Shown here piece by piece: positions 25,458-33,981 of a stretch of 64,000 bases of DNA. The stretch is from Streptomyces pinistramenti (GTDB lineage Bacteria; Actinomycetota; Actinomycetes; Streptomycetales; Streptomycetaceae): NCBI RefSeq assembly GCF_020564935.1, contig NZ_JAJCXB010000033.1, positions 1 through 64,000 on the forward strand, in the 5' to 3' direction. Positions within the stretch are counted from its first letter, which is position 1, and every line of letters starts with the position of its first letter. A program made the translations under genes and the position numbers. The notes beneath the pieces were generated by a model that saw only the letters and a list, made by a program, of their open reading frames with translations, did no database searches and was not told where the DNA came from.

Positions 25458-26234
25458 CTACCGCGCGTCGCGGCCCTCGGCCTGCTCCAGCTTGCGCTGG
25501 AGGTGGTTCATGCCGCCGAGCCAGCGGTCGGGTTCGGCGGCGCGCGCGGTGTAGTAGCCGGCGACCTCCGGGTGCGGCAGGACCAGGAAGCGGCCCTCGT
25601 GCATCGCGGCGAACAGCGCGTCGGCGACGTCCGACGGTTCGACGGCGGTGGGGGTCAGCACGAGATCGCCCGCGGCGCCGGTGGCGGCCAGCATGTCGGT
25701 GCGTACGCCCTGCGGGCAGATCGCGTGCACGTCGATGCCGCGGTGCCGGTAGGTCAGCGACAGCCACTCGGCGAAGGCGTACGCGCCGTGCTTGGTGACG
25801 CTGTACGGCGCCGCGTCGACCATGGTGAGCAGGCCCGCGGCGGACACCGTGGAGACGAACCGGCCGCTGCCGCGCGCCAGCCAGCCGGGCAGCAGCTCGC
25901 GCGCCGCCCGCACGTGCGCCATGACGTTGACGTCCCAGGCCAGCGCCCAGTCCTCGTCGGGCGCCTCGGGGCCGCCGCCGGTGCCGACCCCGGCGTTGGC
26001 GCAGAAGATGTCGACGGCGCCGCCGAGCGCCTCGCGCGCGGCGGGCACGATCGCGGACGCGTCGCCGGGCACCGCGACGGCGCCGATCTCCTGCGCGGTC
26101 CTGGCGGCCTTGGCCGCGTCGAGGTCGTTGACCACCACCCGGGCGCCTTCGGCGGCGAACCTGCGGGCCAGCGCCGCGCCGATCCCCCCGCCCGCTCCGG
26201 TCACGACGACGGCCTGGTCCCGTACGGCTTCCAC
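25458..26234 (-). CDS. short-chain dehydrogenase/reductase
   Basis: The 258-aa classical SDR has cofactor motif TGAGGGIGAAL and active site SYSVTKHGAYAFAEW-type YxxxK (YSVTK), with an upstream Ser. The Asp after beta2 (VVNDLDAAKA) suggests NAD preference. It is likely to oxidise a hydroxyacyl intermediate of the neighbouring acyl-CoA pathway. The start at 26234 lies 37 bases from a TetR-type site. Confidence 0.9.
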   Translation of the reverse strand: MEAVRDQAVVVTGAGGGIGAALARRFAAEGARVVVNDLDAAKAARTAQEIGAVAVPGDASAIVPAAREALGGAVDIFCANAGVGTGGGPEAPDEDWALAWDVNVMAHVRAARELLPGWLARGSGRFVSTVSAAGLLTMVDAAPYSVTKHGAYAFAEWLSLTYRHRGIDVHAICPQGVRTDMLAATGAAGDLVLTPTAVEPSDVADALFAAMHEGRFLVLPHPEVAGYYTARAAEPDRWLGGMNHLQRKLEQAEGRDAR

Positions 26235-26270
26235 GCTGGTCTCTCCCTCGGTCGCTCTCGGCTCGCCCCG

Positions 26271-26290
26271 CAGACTAACCAGTCGGTATG
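26271..26290. promoter_or_regulatory. second copy of acyl-CoA block TetR operator
   Basis: The right arm AGTCGGTATG is the same as the arm at 20636-20655 read on the other strand; the left arm (CAGACTAACC) is weaker. It sits upstream of the leftward SDR gene and also faces the rightward muramidase gene. Confidence 0.55.
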
Positions 26291-26399
26291 TCGGAAAGGA
26301 AGAGCCCCGGGCACCGGCGGCCGGGATCGTTCCCCGGCGGGCCCCTGAGCGTTAGCGTGCGCACGGCACGTCGTTCCCACCGATCACGGAGGTGCGCAG

Positions 26400-27671
26400 A
26401 TGGCCCTGTCGCGACGCGTTCTGCTCGGACGGCTGGCGGCGACCGGAGCGGCCGCAGCCGCGGTCGGCACGGGCGCCGGCCCGGCCCGCGCCGCGCGGCG
26501 GCCCCCCGGCGGCCGGACGGTACGCACCGGCTTCGACCGGCTGGCCGCCGACGGCTACCGGCTCCTGGACGGGCAGCGGACCGGCATCGTCACCAACCCC
26601 ACCGGTGTCACCCCGGACCTGCGGCACATCGTGGACGTCATGCACGCCGACGACCGGGTACGGCTGACCGCCGTCTTCGGCCCCGAGCACGGCTTCCGCG
26701 GCACGGCGCAGGCGGGCGGCTCGGAGGGCCGCCACGACGACCCGGCGACCGGCCTCCCCGTCTACGACACGTACGACAAGAGCGGCCGGGAACTCGCCGG
26801 CATCTTCACCGAATCCGGCGTGGACACCGTGGTGTTCGACATCCAGGACGTCGGCGCGCGCTTCTACACCTACATCTGGACACTGTACGACTGCATGGTG
26901 GCCGCGGCCCTGGCGGGCAAGCGGTTCGTGGTGCTGGACCGGCCCAATCCGGTCACCGGGCGCGCGGCCACAGGACCGGTGCTCGACCCGGCCTACGCCT
27001 CGTTCGTCGGCCGCGCGCCGATCGCGCAGGCGCACGGGATGACGGCGCTGGAGCTGGCCCTGCTCTTCAACGGCCGGTTCGTGCCGAAGGCCGCCGGGCG
27101 GCCGGTGCGGCTGGAGACCGTCTCCATGACCGGCTGGCGGCGCGGTGACTTCTTCGACGCGACGGGGCTGCCGTGGGTGCCGCCCAGCCCCAACATGCCC
27201 ACCGCGGACACCGCGCTGGCCTACGCGGGCACCTGCCTCTTCGAGGGCACCAGCCTCTCCGAAGGGCGCGGCACCACCCGGCCGTTCGAACTCCTGGGCG
27301 CGGACGGCATCGACCGCAGGTGGGCCGAGGCGGTGAACGCGCTCGGGCTCGCCGGGGTCCGCTTCCGGGAGGCGTACTTCGCGCCGACGTTCTCCAAGTT
27401 CGCGGGGAAGACCATCGGCGGGGTCCAACTGCACGTCCACGACCGGGAGTCGTTCGACCCGGTCCGCACCGGCATCGCGCTGCTGGTCACCGCGAAGCGG
27501 GTGTGGAGCGGCTTCGCCTGGCTCCCGGACCACATCGACCGGCTGACCGGCTCGGCGCAGGTACGGACGATGATCGACGCGGGCGCCGGCACCGACGACG
27601 TGGTCGCGGCCTGGCAGCAGGACCTGGCCCGCTTCCGGGTCGTGAGGACCCGCTGTCTGCGCTACCGCTGA
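26400..27671 (+). CDS. DUF1343 / NamZ-type exo-beta-N-acetylmuramidase
   Basis: The N-terminus ALSRRVLLGRLAATGAAAAA has a twin-Arg-like signal, and the mature protein starts after about residue 33, so it should be exported. The body is a full DUF1343 domain: GIVTNPTGV, FGPEHGFRG, VFDIQDVGARFYTY, LDRPNPV, and NMPTADTALAYAGTCLFEGT. In characterised members (NamZ) this fold removes terminal MurNAc from peptidoglycan fragments, and the clustered GPEHG and SEGRGTT motifs form the active site. The ATG follows GGAGG. Role: wall recycling or scavenging outside the membrane. Confidence 0.92.
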   Translation: MALSRRVLLGRLAATGAAAAAVGTGAGPARAARRPPGGRTVRTGFDRLAADGYRLLDGQRTGIVTNPTGVTPDLRHIVDVMHADDRVRLTAVFGPEHGFRGTAQAGGSEGRHDDPATGLPVYDTYDKSGRELAGIFTESGVDTVVFDIQDVGARFYTYIWTLYDCMVAAALAGKRFVVLDRPNPVTGRAATGPVLDPAYASFVGRAPIAQAHGMTALELALLFNGRFVPKAAGRPVRLETVSMTGWRRGDFFDATGLPWVPPSPNMPTADTALAYAGTCLFEGTSLSEGRGTTRPFELLGADGIDRRWAEAVNALGLAGVRFREAYFAPTFSKFAGKTIGGVQLHVHDRESFDPVRTGIALLVTAKRVWSGFAWLPDHIDRLTGSAQVRTMIDAGAGTDDVVAAWQQDLARFRVVRTRCLRYR

Positions 27672-27697
27672 CCCCACATCACCGTGCCGTGACCCGG

Positions 27698-27713
27698 CCG
27701 GCAGGTCTGCCGG
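27698..27713 (+). terminator. weak hairpin after muramidase gene
   Basis: CCGGCAG and CTGCCGG form a 7-bp inverted repeat with a tiny loop, 27 bases past the stop. Confidence 0.35.
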
Positions 27714-27794
27714 TGATGCCGCCCCCCGGCACCCGCCTTCGTCTCACATAACAGGACGAGCCATTCCATCTATTGACTGCGCCGCACACCGGCC

Positions 27795-29147
27795 ATGAGC
27801 ATGCCGCTCGTGCGAACTGATGCGACACCAGCGAAGACAGCGCCGGGAGCGGCGGATACGGCGGCCGGCGAGGAGGCCGGCAGCAGCGAGAGTCTGCGCC
27901 GGGTGGCCGTGGCCTCCTTCATCGGGACGGCCATCGAGTTCTACGACTTCTACATCTACGGCACCGCCGCCGCACTCGTCCTGAACCAGGCGTTCTTCCC
28001 GACCCTCGACCCGGTGAACGCCACCCTCGCGTCGTTCTCCACCTACGCGGTGGCGTTCGCCGCCCGGCCGCTCGGTTCGCTGGTCTTCGGGCACTTCGGC
28101 GACCGCATCGGCCGCAAGTCGGTGCTGGTCGTCTCGCTGCTGATGATGGGCCTTTCCACCGCGTTCGTCGGCCTGCTCCCCGGCTACGGCACGCTGGGCA
28201 TCTGGGCTCCGCTGCTGCTGATCCTGCTGCGCTTCGTGCAGGGCATCGGCCTGGGCGGCGAGTGGGGCGGTGCGGCACTGCTGGCGGTCGAGCACGCGCC
28301 GCGCAAGCGCCGCGGGCTGTACGCCGCCTTCCCGCAACTCGGCCCGTCCGTCGGGTTCTTCGCGGCGACCGGGGTGTTCTGGGCGCTGTCCGCGGGGCTC
28401 GACGACGCCGCGTTCCGCTCGTGGGGCTGGCGGGTGCCGTTCCTGCTGTCGTTCCTGCTGGTCGGCGTGGGCCTGTTCGTCCGGCTGAAGATCAGCGAGA
28501 CGCCGGTCTTCACGAAGGTGCTGGACGCGCAGGAGGCGAGCCGGGCCCCGGCCCTCGACGTGTTCCGGCGGCATCCGCGGGAACTCCTCCTGGGCGCCGG
28601 CGGCATGATCATCGCGTACGGCCTCTTCTACACCGCGACCACCTACTGCCTCTCCTACGCCACCGGCACCCTCGGCGTCTCCCGCAACACCATGCTCGGC
28701 CTCTCCCTGGTCGCCTGCCTCTTCCTGGCGGCCGGCACCTGGCTCGCCGCGACCCGCTCGGACGCCGCGGGGCGCCGCAAGCTGATCCTCGCGGGCACCG
28801 GCCTGGCCGTGGTGTGGGGTCTGGTCCTCTTCCCGCTGCTGGACACCGGGCAGCCGGTGCTGATCGCCCTCGGCATCGGCGGCGCACTGTTCTGCATGGG
28901 GGTCGTGTACGGGCCGATGGGCGCCTATCTGCCCGAGCTGTTCGGCCCGACCGTGCGGTACTCGGGCGCCTCGCTCGCCTACAACCTGGGCGGCGTGCTG
29001 GGCGGCGCGGTCGCGCCGCTGTTCGCCACCCGGCTCCAGTCGGCGTTCGGTTCCGCGTCGGTGGGCTGGTACGTCAGCGCGATGGCCGTGATCTCACTGC
29101 TGTGTGTGCTGGCGCTGCCCGAGACCCGGGAACGCGAACTGGCCTGA
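27795..29147 (+). CDS. MHS family (MFS) metabolite:proton symporter
   Basis: This 450-aa transporter has 12 membrane segments. The signature of the metabolite:H+ symporter family is clear: FIGTAIEFYDFYIYGTAAAL at segment 1, GHFGDRIGRKSVLV in loop 2-3, and GIGLGGEWGGAALLAVEHAP at segment 4-5. Relatives import shikimate, ketoglutarate, proline or citrate; the substrate cannot be chosen here. It stands alone, followed by a strong hairpin. Confidence 0.92.
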   Translation: MSMPLVRTDATPAKTAPGAADTAAGEEAGSSESLRRVAVASFIGTAIEFYDFYIYGTAAALVLNQAFFPTLDPVNATLASFSTYAVAFAARPLGSLVFGHFGDRIGRKSVLVVSLLMMGLSTAFVGLLPGYGTLGIWAPLLLILLRFVQGIGLGGEWGGAALLAVEHAPRKRRGLYAAFPQLGPSVGFFAATGVFWALSAGLDDAAFRSWGWRVPFLLSFLLVGVGLFVRLKISETPVFTKVLDAQEASRAPALDVFRRHPRELLLGAGGMIIAYGLFYTATTYCLSYATGTLGVSRNTMLGLSLVACLFLAAGTWLAATRSDAAGRRKLILAGTGLAVVWGLVLFPLLDTGQPVLIALGIGGALFCMGVVYGPMGAYLPELFGPTVRYSGASLAYNLGGVLGGAVAPLFATRLQSAFGSASVGWYVSAMAVISLLCVLALPETRERELA

Positions 29148-29150
29148 GCC

Positions 29151-29192
29151 GGACGGCTCCCCGTACGGATCCGCCCGTACGGGGAGCCGTCC
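29151..29192. terminator. 18-bp perfect hairpin between MHS transporter and penicillin acylase genes
   Basis: Arms 29151-29168 and 29175-29192 are fully complementary with a 6-base loop, between convergent stops. Confidence 0.88.
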
Positions 29193-29197
29193 CGTTC

Positions 29198-32017
29198 CTA
29201 CCGGTGCGAGGGGAATTCCACGACCTGCTGGTAGGTCGGCCGGTTCTGCCAGCTGATGGCGTCGTGGGTGAGGCCGCCCACCGCACGCTGGACGATGGAG
29301 TCCGCGCACCACTGGTCGCCTGCCTTGCAGCCGTCGTCGCCCGGGTAGACCTGCTCGGCCGTCCTGCCGCTCGCCTGCCTGAGCGTGTCCAGCAGGGTGT
29401 CGCGGCAGGCGGCGAGGTCGCCGTTGCCGCAGTACGGCTCGGCGAGCGGGCCCTGGACCTTGTCGCCGAGCACCGCGCGCAGGTCCTTGTCGGCGTAGCT
29501 CCACCAGCCGTACTGGAACGCCGATCCGGCGTGCGCGCCGGTCGGTCCGTGGCCCGCCGACGGCGACTCGTCGATGGCGAGGTTGGCGCCCAGCGCGTCG
29601 TAGAGGTCGCCGCCGAGGCCCGGCTTGAAGGCGCCCTCGATCATCAGCGGCCACCAGGCGTCCATCAGCCGTACGGCGTCGGGGTGGGTGTAGGTGTGCG
29701 AGCCGGCGCTCGTCTCGCGGCGCTGGGCGCCGTCCTTGCGCCAGGAGTCCAGCTGCTGCACCGCCGTCTTGAGCTTCGGATCGGTGATCGGCTTGCTGTT
29801 CAGCACCCGCAGGAGCTGTGGCAGTACGTCCTCGCCGCGCAGGTCGGTGACGGCGGCCTCGGACATCGCCCGGGTCAGCGCGGCGCGCGTGACGCCGCCC
29901 TCCTTGGTGAGGGCTGCGACCCGGTCGTCGAGCAGGTCGGCGCGGTGCACCGAGCCGTTGCCGAAGCCCGCCGAGTCGTAGTCCTTGGCCTGCTTGTTGT
30001 TCCAGGAGATGTAGTAGTCCTGGTTCACCGACTGGGGGTGCTGGCCGGGCGGTGTGTAGTCGGTGGTGTTGGCCTTGGGGTCGTAGCCCCGCCACTCGTA
30101 CTTCGGGTCCGCCTTGATGGGCAGCGCCGGGTCGACGTCCGGGTTGCGGACCGGGTTGAGGCCGCTGTTGTAGTAGGCGATGTCGCGGGAGTCGGCGTAG
30201 AACCAGTTGAAGGCGTAGCCGATGTGCTGGGCCGCCTTCTGGAAGGTCGCCGCGTCGCGGACGTACGAGGGGTCGTTGAGCATCTGGAAGCCGATGATGG
30301 AGTCGGCTTCGTGGCGGTAGGTGCTGCGCAGCGCCGTGTAGGCGACGGGCTTGCCGCCGATGGTGGCGCGGTGCGTGACGGTGCCGTACTTGGTGCGGAA
30401 GACCTGCATCCGGTACGAGCCGGCGGCGGTCGGGTCGGCGATGGTCGGCTTCCAGGAGTTGGTGCGCTCCAGCTTCTCCATCGGGACGCACGCGCCGTGG
30501 TAGCGGTAGGAGGTGGACTCCTTGGTGGCCGGTGAGCCGTCCTTGTTGCACAGGTCGACGGCGTAGGTGTCGGTGATGTCCTGGCCGGCCGATGTGGCGC
30601 TCCAGGCGTAGTCCTGGCCGCGGCCGAGCTGGACGTACATGCCGACCCCCGCGAAGGACGCGCCGCGGGCGCTGATGCCGGGGCCCTGGATCTCCTGGAG
30701 CATCAGCAGCTGCGGGGCGAAGTAGCCGGTCTGCGGGCCGAAGACGGCGACGGGATGGCCGCTCGCGGTGTGCTTGCCCGACACCAGGAGCGCGTTGGAC
30801 ATACCGCGGTGCTGGGTCGGGTCGAAGCTGCCCTTGGGCAGTACCCCGTCCTTGAACATCCCTTCCAGCTTGCGGTACTTCTGCGGCGCCTTGACCGGGT
30901 GCTGTGCGGGCTTCTTGTCTCCGGCCGCTCCGGTGCGGTCGAAGACCAGCGGTTCGGAGGTGACCGAGTCCGCGTCCGGCAGCGCGGTGCCCTGGGCCTT
31001 GGACGGCTTGACCGCATACGGGAAACTCTGGCCGTCGTGCAGGGTCTTGGCGGCCTCGGGGTCGTTGCGCTCCCGGAAGGACTCCCAGACCTCGGTGCCC
31101 TTCGTGACGCCGTACTTCTGCTGGGCGGAAAGCAGCGCGAGGGCGGACGGGACCTCACCGCCGCCGCCGTTGCCGAACAGGCCGCCGACGACGGAGGCCA
31201 GCGAGATCAGGTCGGTGAGCTTGAACGGCGCGATCTCACCGGCGTTGGTGATCGCGTCGACGTGTCCGGTCAGGACGTACTCGCCGGGGAAGTAGCGGCC
31301 GTTCTTGGACTGTTCGCGGTAGGCGTTGATGCCGTCGACGTACGCCTGGGCGTCGTCCATGGCCTGCTTGCCGCGGGCTCCGTTGGTGTCGCGGATCCGG
31401 TCCACCTGGGCCTGGAGGTCGGCCTCGGTGTACGGGGCCTGCGGCCAGAACTGCTGCTCCAGGCCCTGGTTGGCGAGGGCGCCGCCGGCGAAGGAGGTGA
31501 GTTCGCCGCGGCCGATGTGGCGGAAGAGGTCCATCAGCCAGAGGCGGTCCTGGCCCGCGGCGTAGCCCGCGCCGTACTCGGTGCCGTACCGGGTGGTGCC
31601 CTTGATGTGCGGGACGCCGGTCTTCTTGTCCCGGGTGATCGTCACGTCGTCGCGCGGTGCGGTGACCTTGGCGACCTGGTCCTTCGGGACGCCGAAGGAG
31701 GCGTCGTTGAAGAAGTCGGTGAGGGTGTCGTCGGTGAGCGACTGGTAGCCGCTCGCCAGGGCGCCGTACGGGGCGAGTTGGTCGGTGGAGTGCGCGGGGT
31801 GGGTGCCGAAGACCTTGCCGGCGAGGATCTCGGCCAGGGTCGCGTTGCCGTTGGCGCCGGGCGGCAGGATGTCGGCGCACTGGCCCTGGCAGTAATCGGT
31901 GGTGCCGGTCGGTCCGTCGGCCGCGGCCGCGGTGGGGGGCGGTGCCAAGAACGTGGCACCCAGGGCGAACAGGGCTGCCGCGGCGGCGGTCCTGAGCCTT
32001 CCGGTACGTCGTCGCAT
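29198..32017 (-). CDS. penicillin acylase family Ntn-hydrolase, secreted
   Basis: The 939-aa precursor has a signal peptide (about residues 1-33). A pro-region follows, and an autoprocessing site with the new N-terminal nucleophile Ser407 in HRGM-SNALLVSG would leave a beta chain of about 530 residues. YAWSAT (beta chain) and the oxyanion Asn region fit the family. Members cleave aliphatic or aromatic acyl amides, including penicillins, acyl-homoserine lactones and cyclic lipopeptides; the real substrate is unknown. The start at 32017 has GAGGAGCAGG before it. The enzyme should act outside the cell. Confidence 0.92.
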   Translation of the reverse strand: MRRRTGRLRTAAAAALFALGATFLAPPPTAAAADGPTGTTDYCQGQCADILPPGANGNATLAEILAGKVFGTHPAHSTDQLAPYGALASGYQSLTDDTLTDFFNDASFGVPKDQVAKVTAPRDDVTITRDKKTGVPHIKGTTRYGTEYGAGYAAGQDRLWLMDLFRHIGRGELTSFAGGALANQGLEQQFWPQAPYTEADLQAQVDRIRDTNGARGKQAMDDAQAYVDGINAYREQSKNGRYFPGEYVLTGHVDAITNAGEIAPFKLTDLISLASVVGGLFGNGGGGEVPSALALLSAQQKYGVTKGTEVWESFRERNDPEAAKTLHDGQSFPYAVKPSKAQGTALPDADSVTSEPLVFDRTGAAGDKKPAQHPVKAPQKYRKLEGMFKDGVLPKGSFDPTQHRGMSNALLVSGKHTASGHPVAVFGPQTGYFAPQLLMLQEIQGPGISARGASFAGVGMYVQLGRGQDYAWSATSAGQDITDTYAVDLCNKDGSPATKESTSYRYHGACVPMEKLERTNSWKPTIADPTAAGSYRMQVFRTKYGTVTHRATIGGKPVAYTALRSTYRHEADSIIGFQMLNDPSYVRDAATFQKAAQHIGYAFNWFYADSRDIAYYNSGLNPVRNPDVDPALPIKADPKYEWRGYDPKANTTDYTPPGQHPQSVNQDYYISWNNKQAKDYDSAGFGNGSVHRADLLDDRVAALTKEGGVTRAALTRAMSEAAVTDLRGEDVLPQLLRVLNSKPITDPKLKTAVQQLDSWRKDGAQRRETSAGSHTYTHPDAVRLMDAWWPLMIEGAFKPGLGGDLYDALGANLAIDESPSAGHGPTGAHAGSAFQYGWWSYADKDLRAVLGDKVQGPLAEPYCGNGDLAACRDTLLDTLRQASGRTAEQVYPGDDGCKAGDQWCADSIVQRAVGGLTHDAISWQNRPTYQQVVEFPSHR

Positions 32018-32261
32018 TCCTGCTCCTCGAAGGGGGTTCCCCCTGCTCTTCAAGAGCTCGGGGAAGAGTGCGCCGGACGTTACCGCCGGTTACTCGCCAC
32101 CGGAAGATGAACAACAGTCACGTTTTCCCCCTCCCCCCACAGGGACACCCGCGACGCCCCGATCCCGCTCTCGCCCGAAACCGCAAGAAAATTCGATGGA
32201 TCCAGTCGGCGGTCCGGTACGTCCATTCCCTGTCCAGTCGGGTCCTCCCCACGGAGGTGGG

Positions 32262-32900
32262 ATGAAATTGGCCGGTTTCAGAGCTCTCGCGGAACAGGTC
32301 CGCAATCCGCGACTCGTCGCGGCCCAGCGGCGAACCGCCCTGCGCAAGTGCCTGGAGCGCTTCGCCCCTTACGGGCACCGCGCGACCTGGCACCATCTGT
32401 GCACACGGGCCGGGATCACCCCCCAGGACCGTGACCCCGACCCGGAACGGCTGATGGCCGCGCTCGCCGAGCTGGAGGAGGCACGCACCCTCTGGCTGGC
32501 GTACGAGGCGCAGTTCGCCACCCGGCGCAGGCGGGAGAAGCACGACGGCATCCGGCAGCCCAGCGCGATCGACGACTGGCACCGGCGCACCTGGGGCGGC
32601 TGCGACATCGTGCCCTGCGCCGCGCCGCACCGGCACCCGGCCGCCCGGCTCGCCGTCGTGCTGCACAGCATGATCACGGCGATGGAGTCCGGCAGGCCAC
32701 GGCGGAACTGCCCGGTGTGCGGCGGCAGCCGCTTCAACTGGCGTACGGACACCACTGGTTGCCCCGAGGCCGGCCCCGTGTGCGGCGGCTGCGGAGTGGT
32801 CGCCCCGGCCGGCATCCTCACCCGCGAGGCACTGACCGCCGCCGGTCCGGGCGACGACGCGGCCGCGGCCGGACGGCTCCCGGCGTACGCGGCGGCCTGA
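32262..32900 (+). CDS. zinc-ribbon-containing hypothetical protein
   Basis: The 212-aa protein is helical and Arg-rich for its first 160 residues, with repeated Trp/His (ATWHHL, DDWHRRTWGG). It then has two paired cysteine knuckles (CPVCGG and CGGCG) that look like a zinc ribbon. No export signal is seen. The start at 32262 is set by GGAGGTGG 4-11 bases upstream. It is divergent from the penicillin acylase. No known family is recognised; a nucleic-acid-binding role is possible. Confidence 0.7.
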   Translation: MKLAGFRALAEQVRNPRLVAAQRRTALRKCLERFAPYGHRATWHHLCTRAGITPQDRDPDPERLMAALAELEEARTLWLAYEAQFATRRRREKHDGIRQPSAIDDWHRRTWGGCDIVPCAAPHRHPAARLAVVLHSMITAMESGRPRRNCPVCGGSRFNWRTDTTGCPEAGPVCGGCGVVAPAGILTREALTAAGPGDDAAAAGRLPAYAAA

Positions 32901-33035
32901 CCGGGGCACGGCAGGGACGGCCGACGTGCCCTCTGCGGGCGGGCGCGCCCGTCCGGGCGGCACGGTCCGCCCGGGGCGGCCGGTTCCGTCGGACGGCCGG
33001 GCGCCGTTGTCAGACCCTTGCGGCACTATCGAGGC

Positions 33036-33776
33036 ATGATGCAAGCCTGTCTCAACGGGCCCCGGACCGCGGCGGATTCCGGAGCGGTCCCCCTGTCGCC
33101 CGCCGCGCTCGCCGAGGCCGCGCGGCGCGCCGTCGCGGCCGGCGCCGAGGACGTCCATGTCCACCCCAAGACCCCCTGCGGCACGGATTCCCTCTCGCCG
33201 CGCGTCCTCGCCCCGGTACTGGAGGCGATACGCGCGGCGGTCGACGTACCGGTGGGGGTGACGACGGGGGCGTGGGCCGAGCCGGATCCCGCCCGCCGGG
33301 TGGCGCGCATCCGGGCGTGGACGGCGCTGCCCGACCACGCGTCGGTGAACTGGCATGAGCCGGGCGCCGATGAGGTGGCCGCCGCTCTGCTGGCGCGCGG
33401 CATCGGCGTCGAGGCCGGCGTGTGGTCCGGCACGGCGGGAGCGGAGCACTTCGCCCGCTCCGCGCTGGCGCCGCGGGTCCTGCGGGTGCTGGCCGAGGTG
33501 ACCGACACGGACCCCGCGTCGGCGCCCCGGACCGCACAGGCGCTGCTGGCGGCCCTGGCGGGCATACCGCACGGCCGCCCGGTGCTGCTGCACGGCTGGG
33601 ACGGCGGGGCCTGGCCGGTACTGCGACTGGCCTGCCGCCTCGGCCTGGCCACCCGCATCGGGATCGAGGACACCCTGCTGCTGCCCGACGGCGCCCCCGC
33701 GACCGACAACGCTCAACTGATCGTTTCCGCACAGCAGTTGGCGTATGTCACCGCCGGTGAGGGCGGACGAGGCTGA
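33036..33776 (+). CDS. BKACE family (3-keto-5-aminohexanoate cleavage-like) enzyme
   Basis: This 246-aa TIM-barrel protein has the zinc-binding motif EDVHVHPKTP (HVH) and the substrate Arg/Glu region of the beta-keto acid cleavage family. BKACE enzymes condense a beta-keto acid with acetyl-CoA to give acetoacetate and a CoA thioester. The length is a little shorter than the usual 270-300 aa. Two ATGs (33036, 33039) are possible starts, with GAGG upstream. Substrate unknown; an amidase gene follows on the same strand. Confidence 0.8.
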   Translation: MMQACLNGPRTAADSGAVPLSPAALAEAARRAVAAGAEDVHVHPKTPCGTDSLSPRVLAPVLEAIRAAVDVPVGVTTGAWAEPDPARRVARIRAWTALPDHASVNWHEPGADEVAAALLARGIGVEAGVWSGTAGAEHFARSALAPRVLRVLAEVTDTDPASAPRTAQALLAALAGIPHGRPVLLHGWDGGAWPVLRLACRLGLATRIGIEDTLLLPDGAPATDNAQLIVSAQQLAYVTAGEGGRG

Positions 33777-33981
33777 CGCGGCCGCCGCGGAACCGGGCCC
33801 CGCCCACGCTCCGGCGCCGCCGCCGGACGGCATCCGGGCGGCCGTTCCCCACGCCCCGGCGCGGCCTTTACGATCTCGCCGGGAACTGAAACAACTGTTC
33901 ACGGGCCGTCCCTCGCCGGCGGCGGCCCGACCGCCGGTGCGGCAGCAGGGCCGTACGGGCACGCACGAGAGGGTGAAGTCC

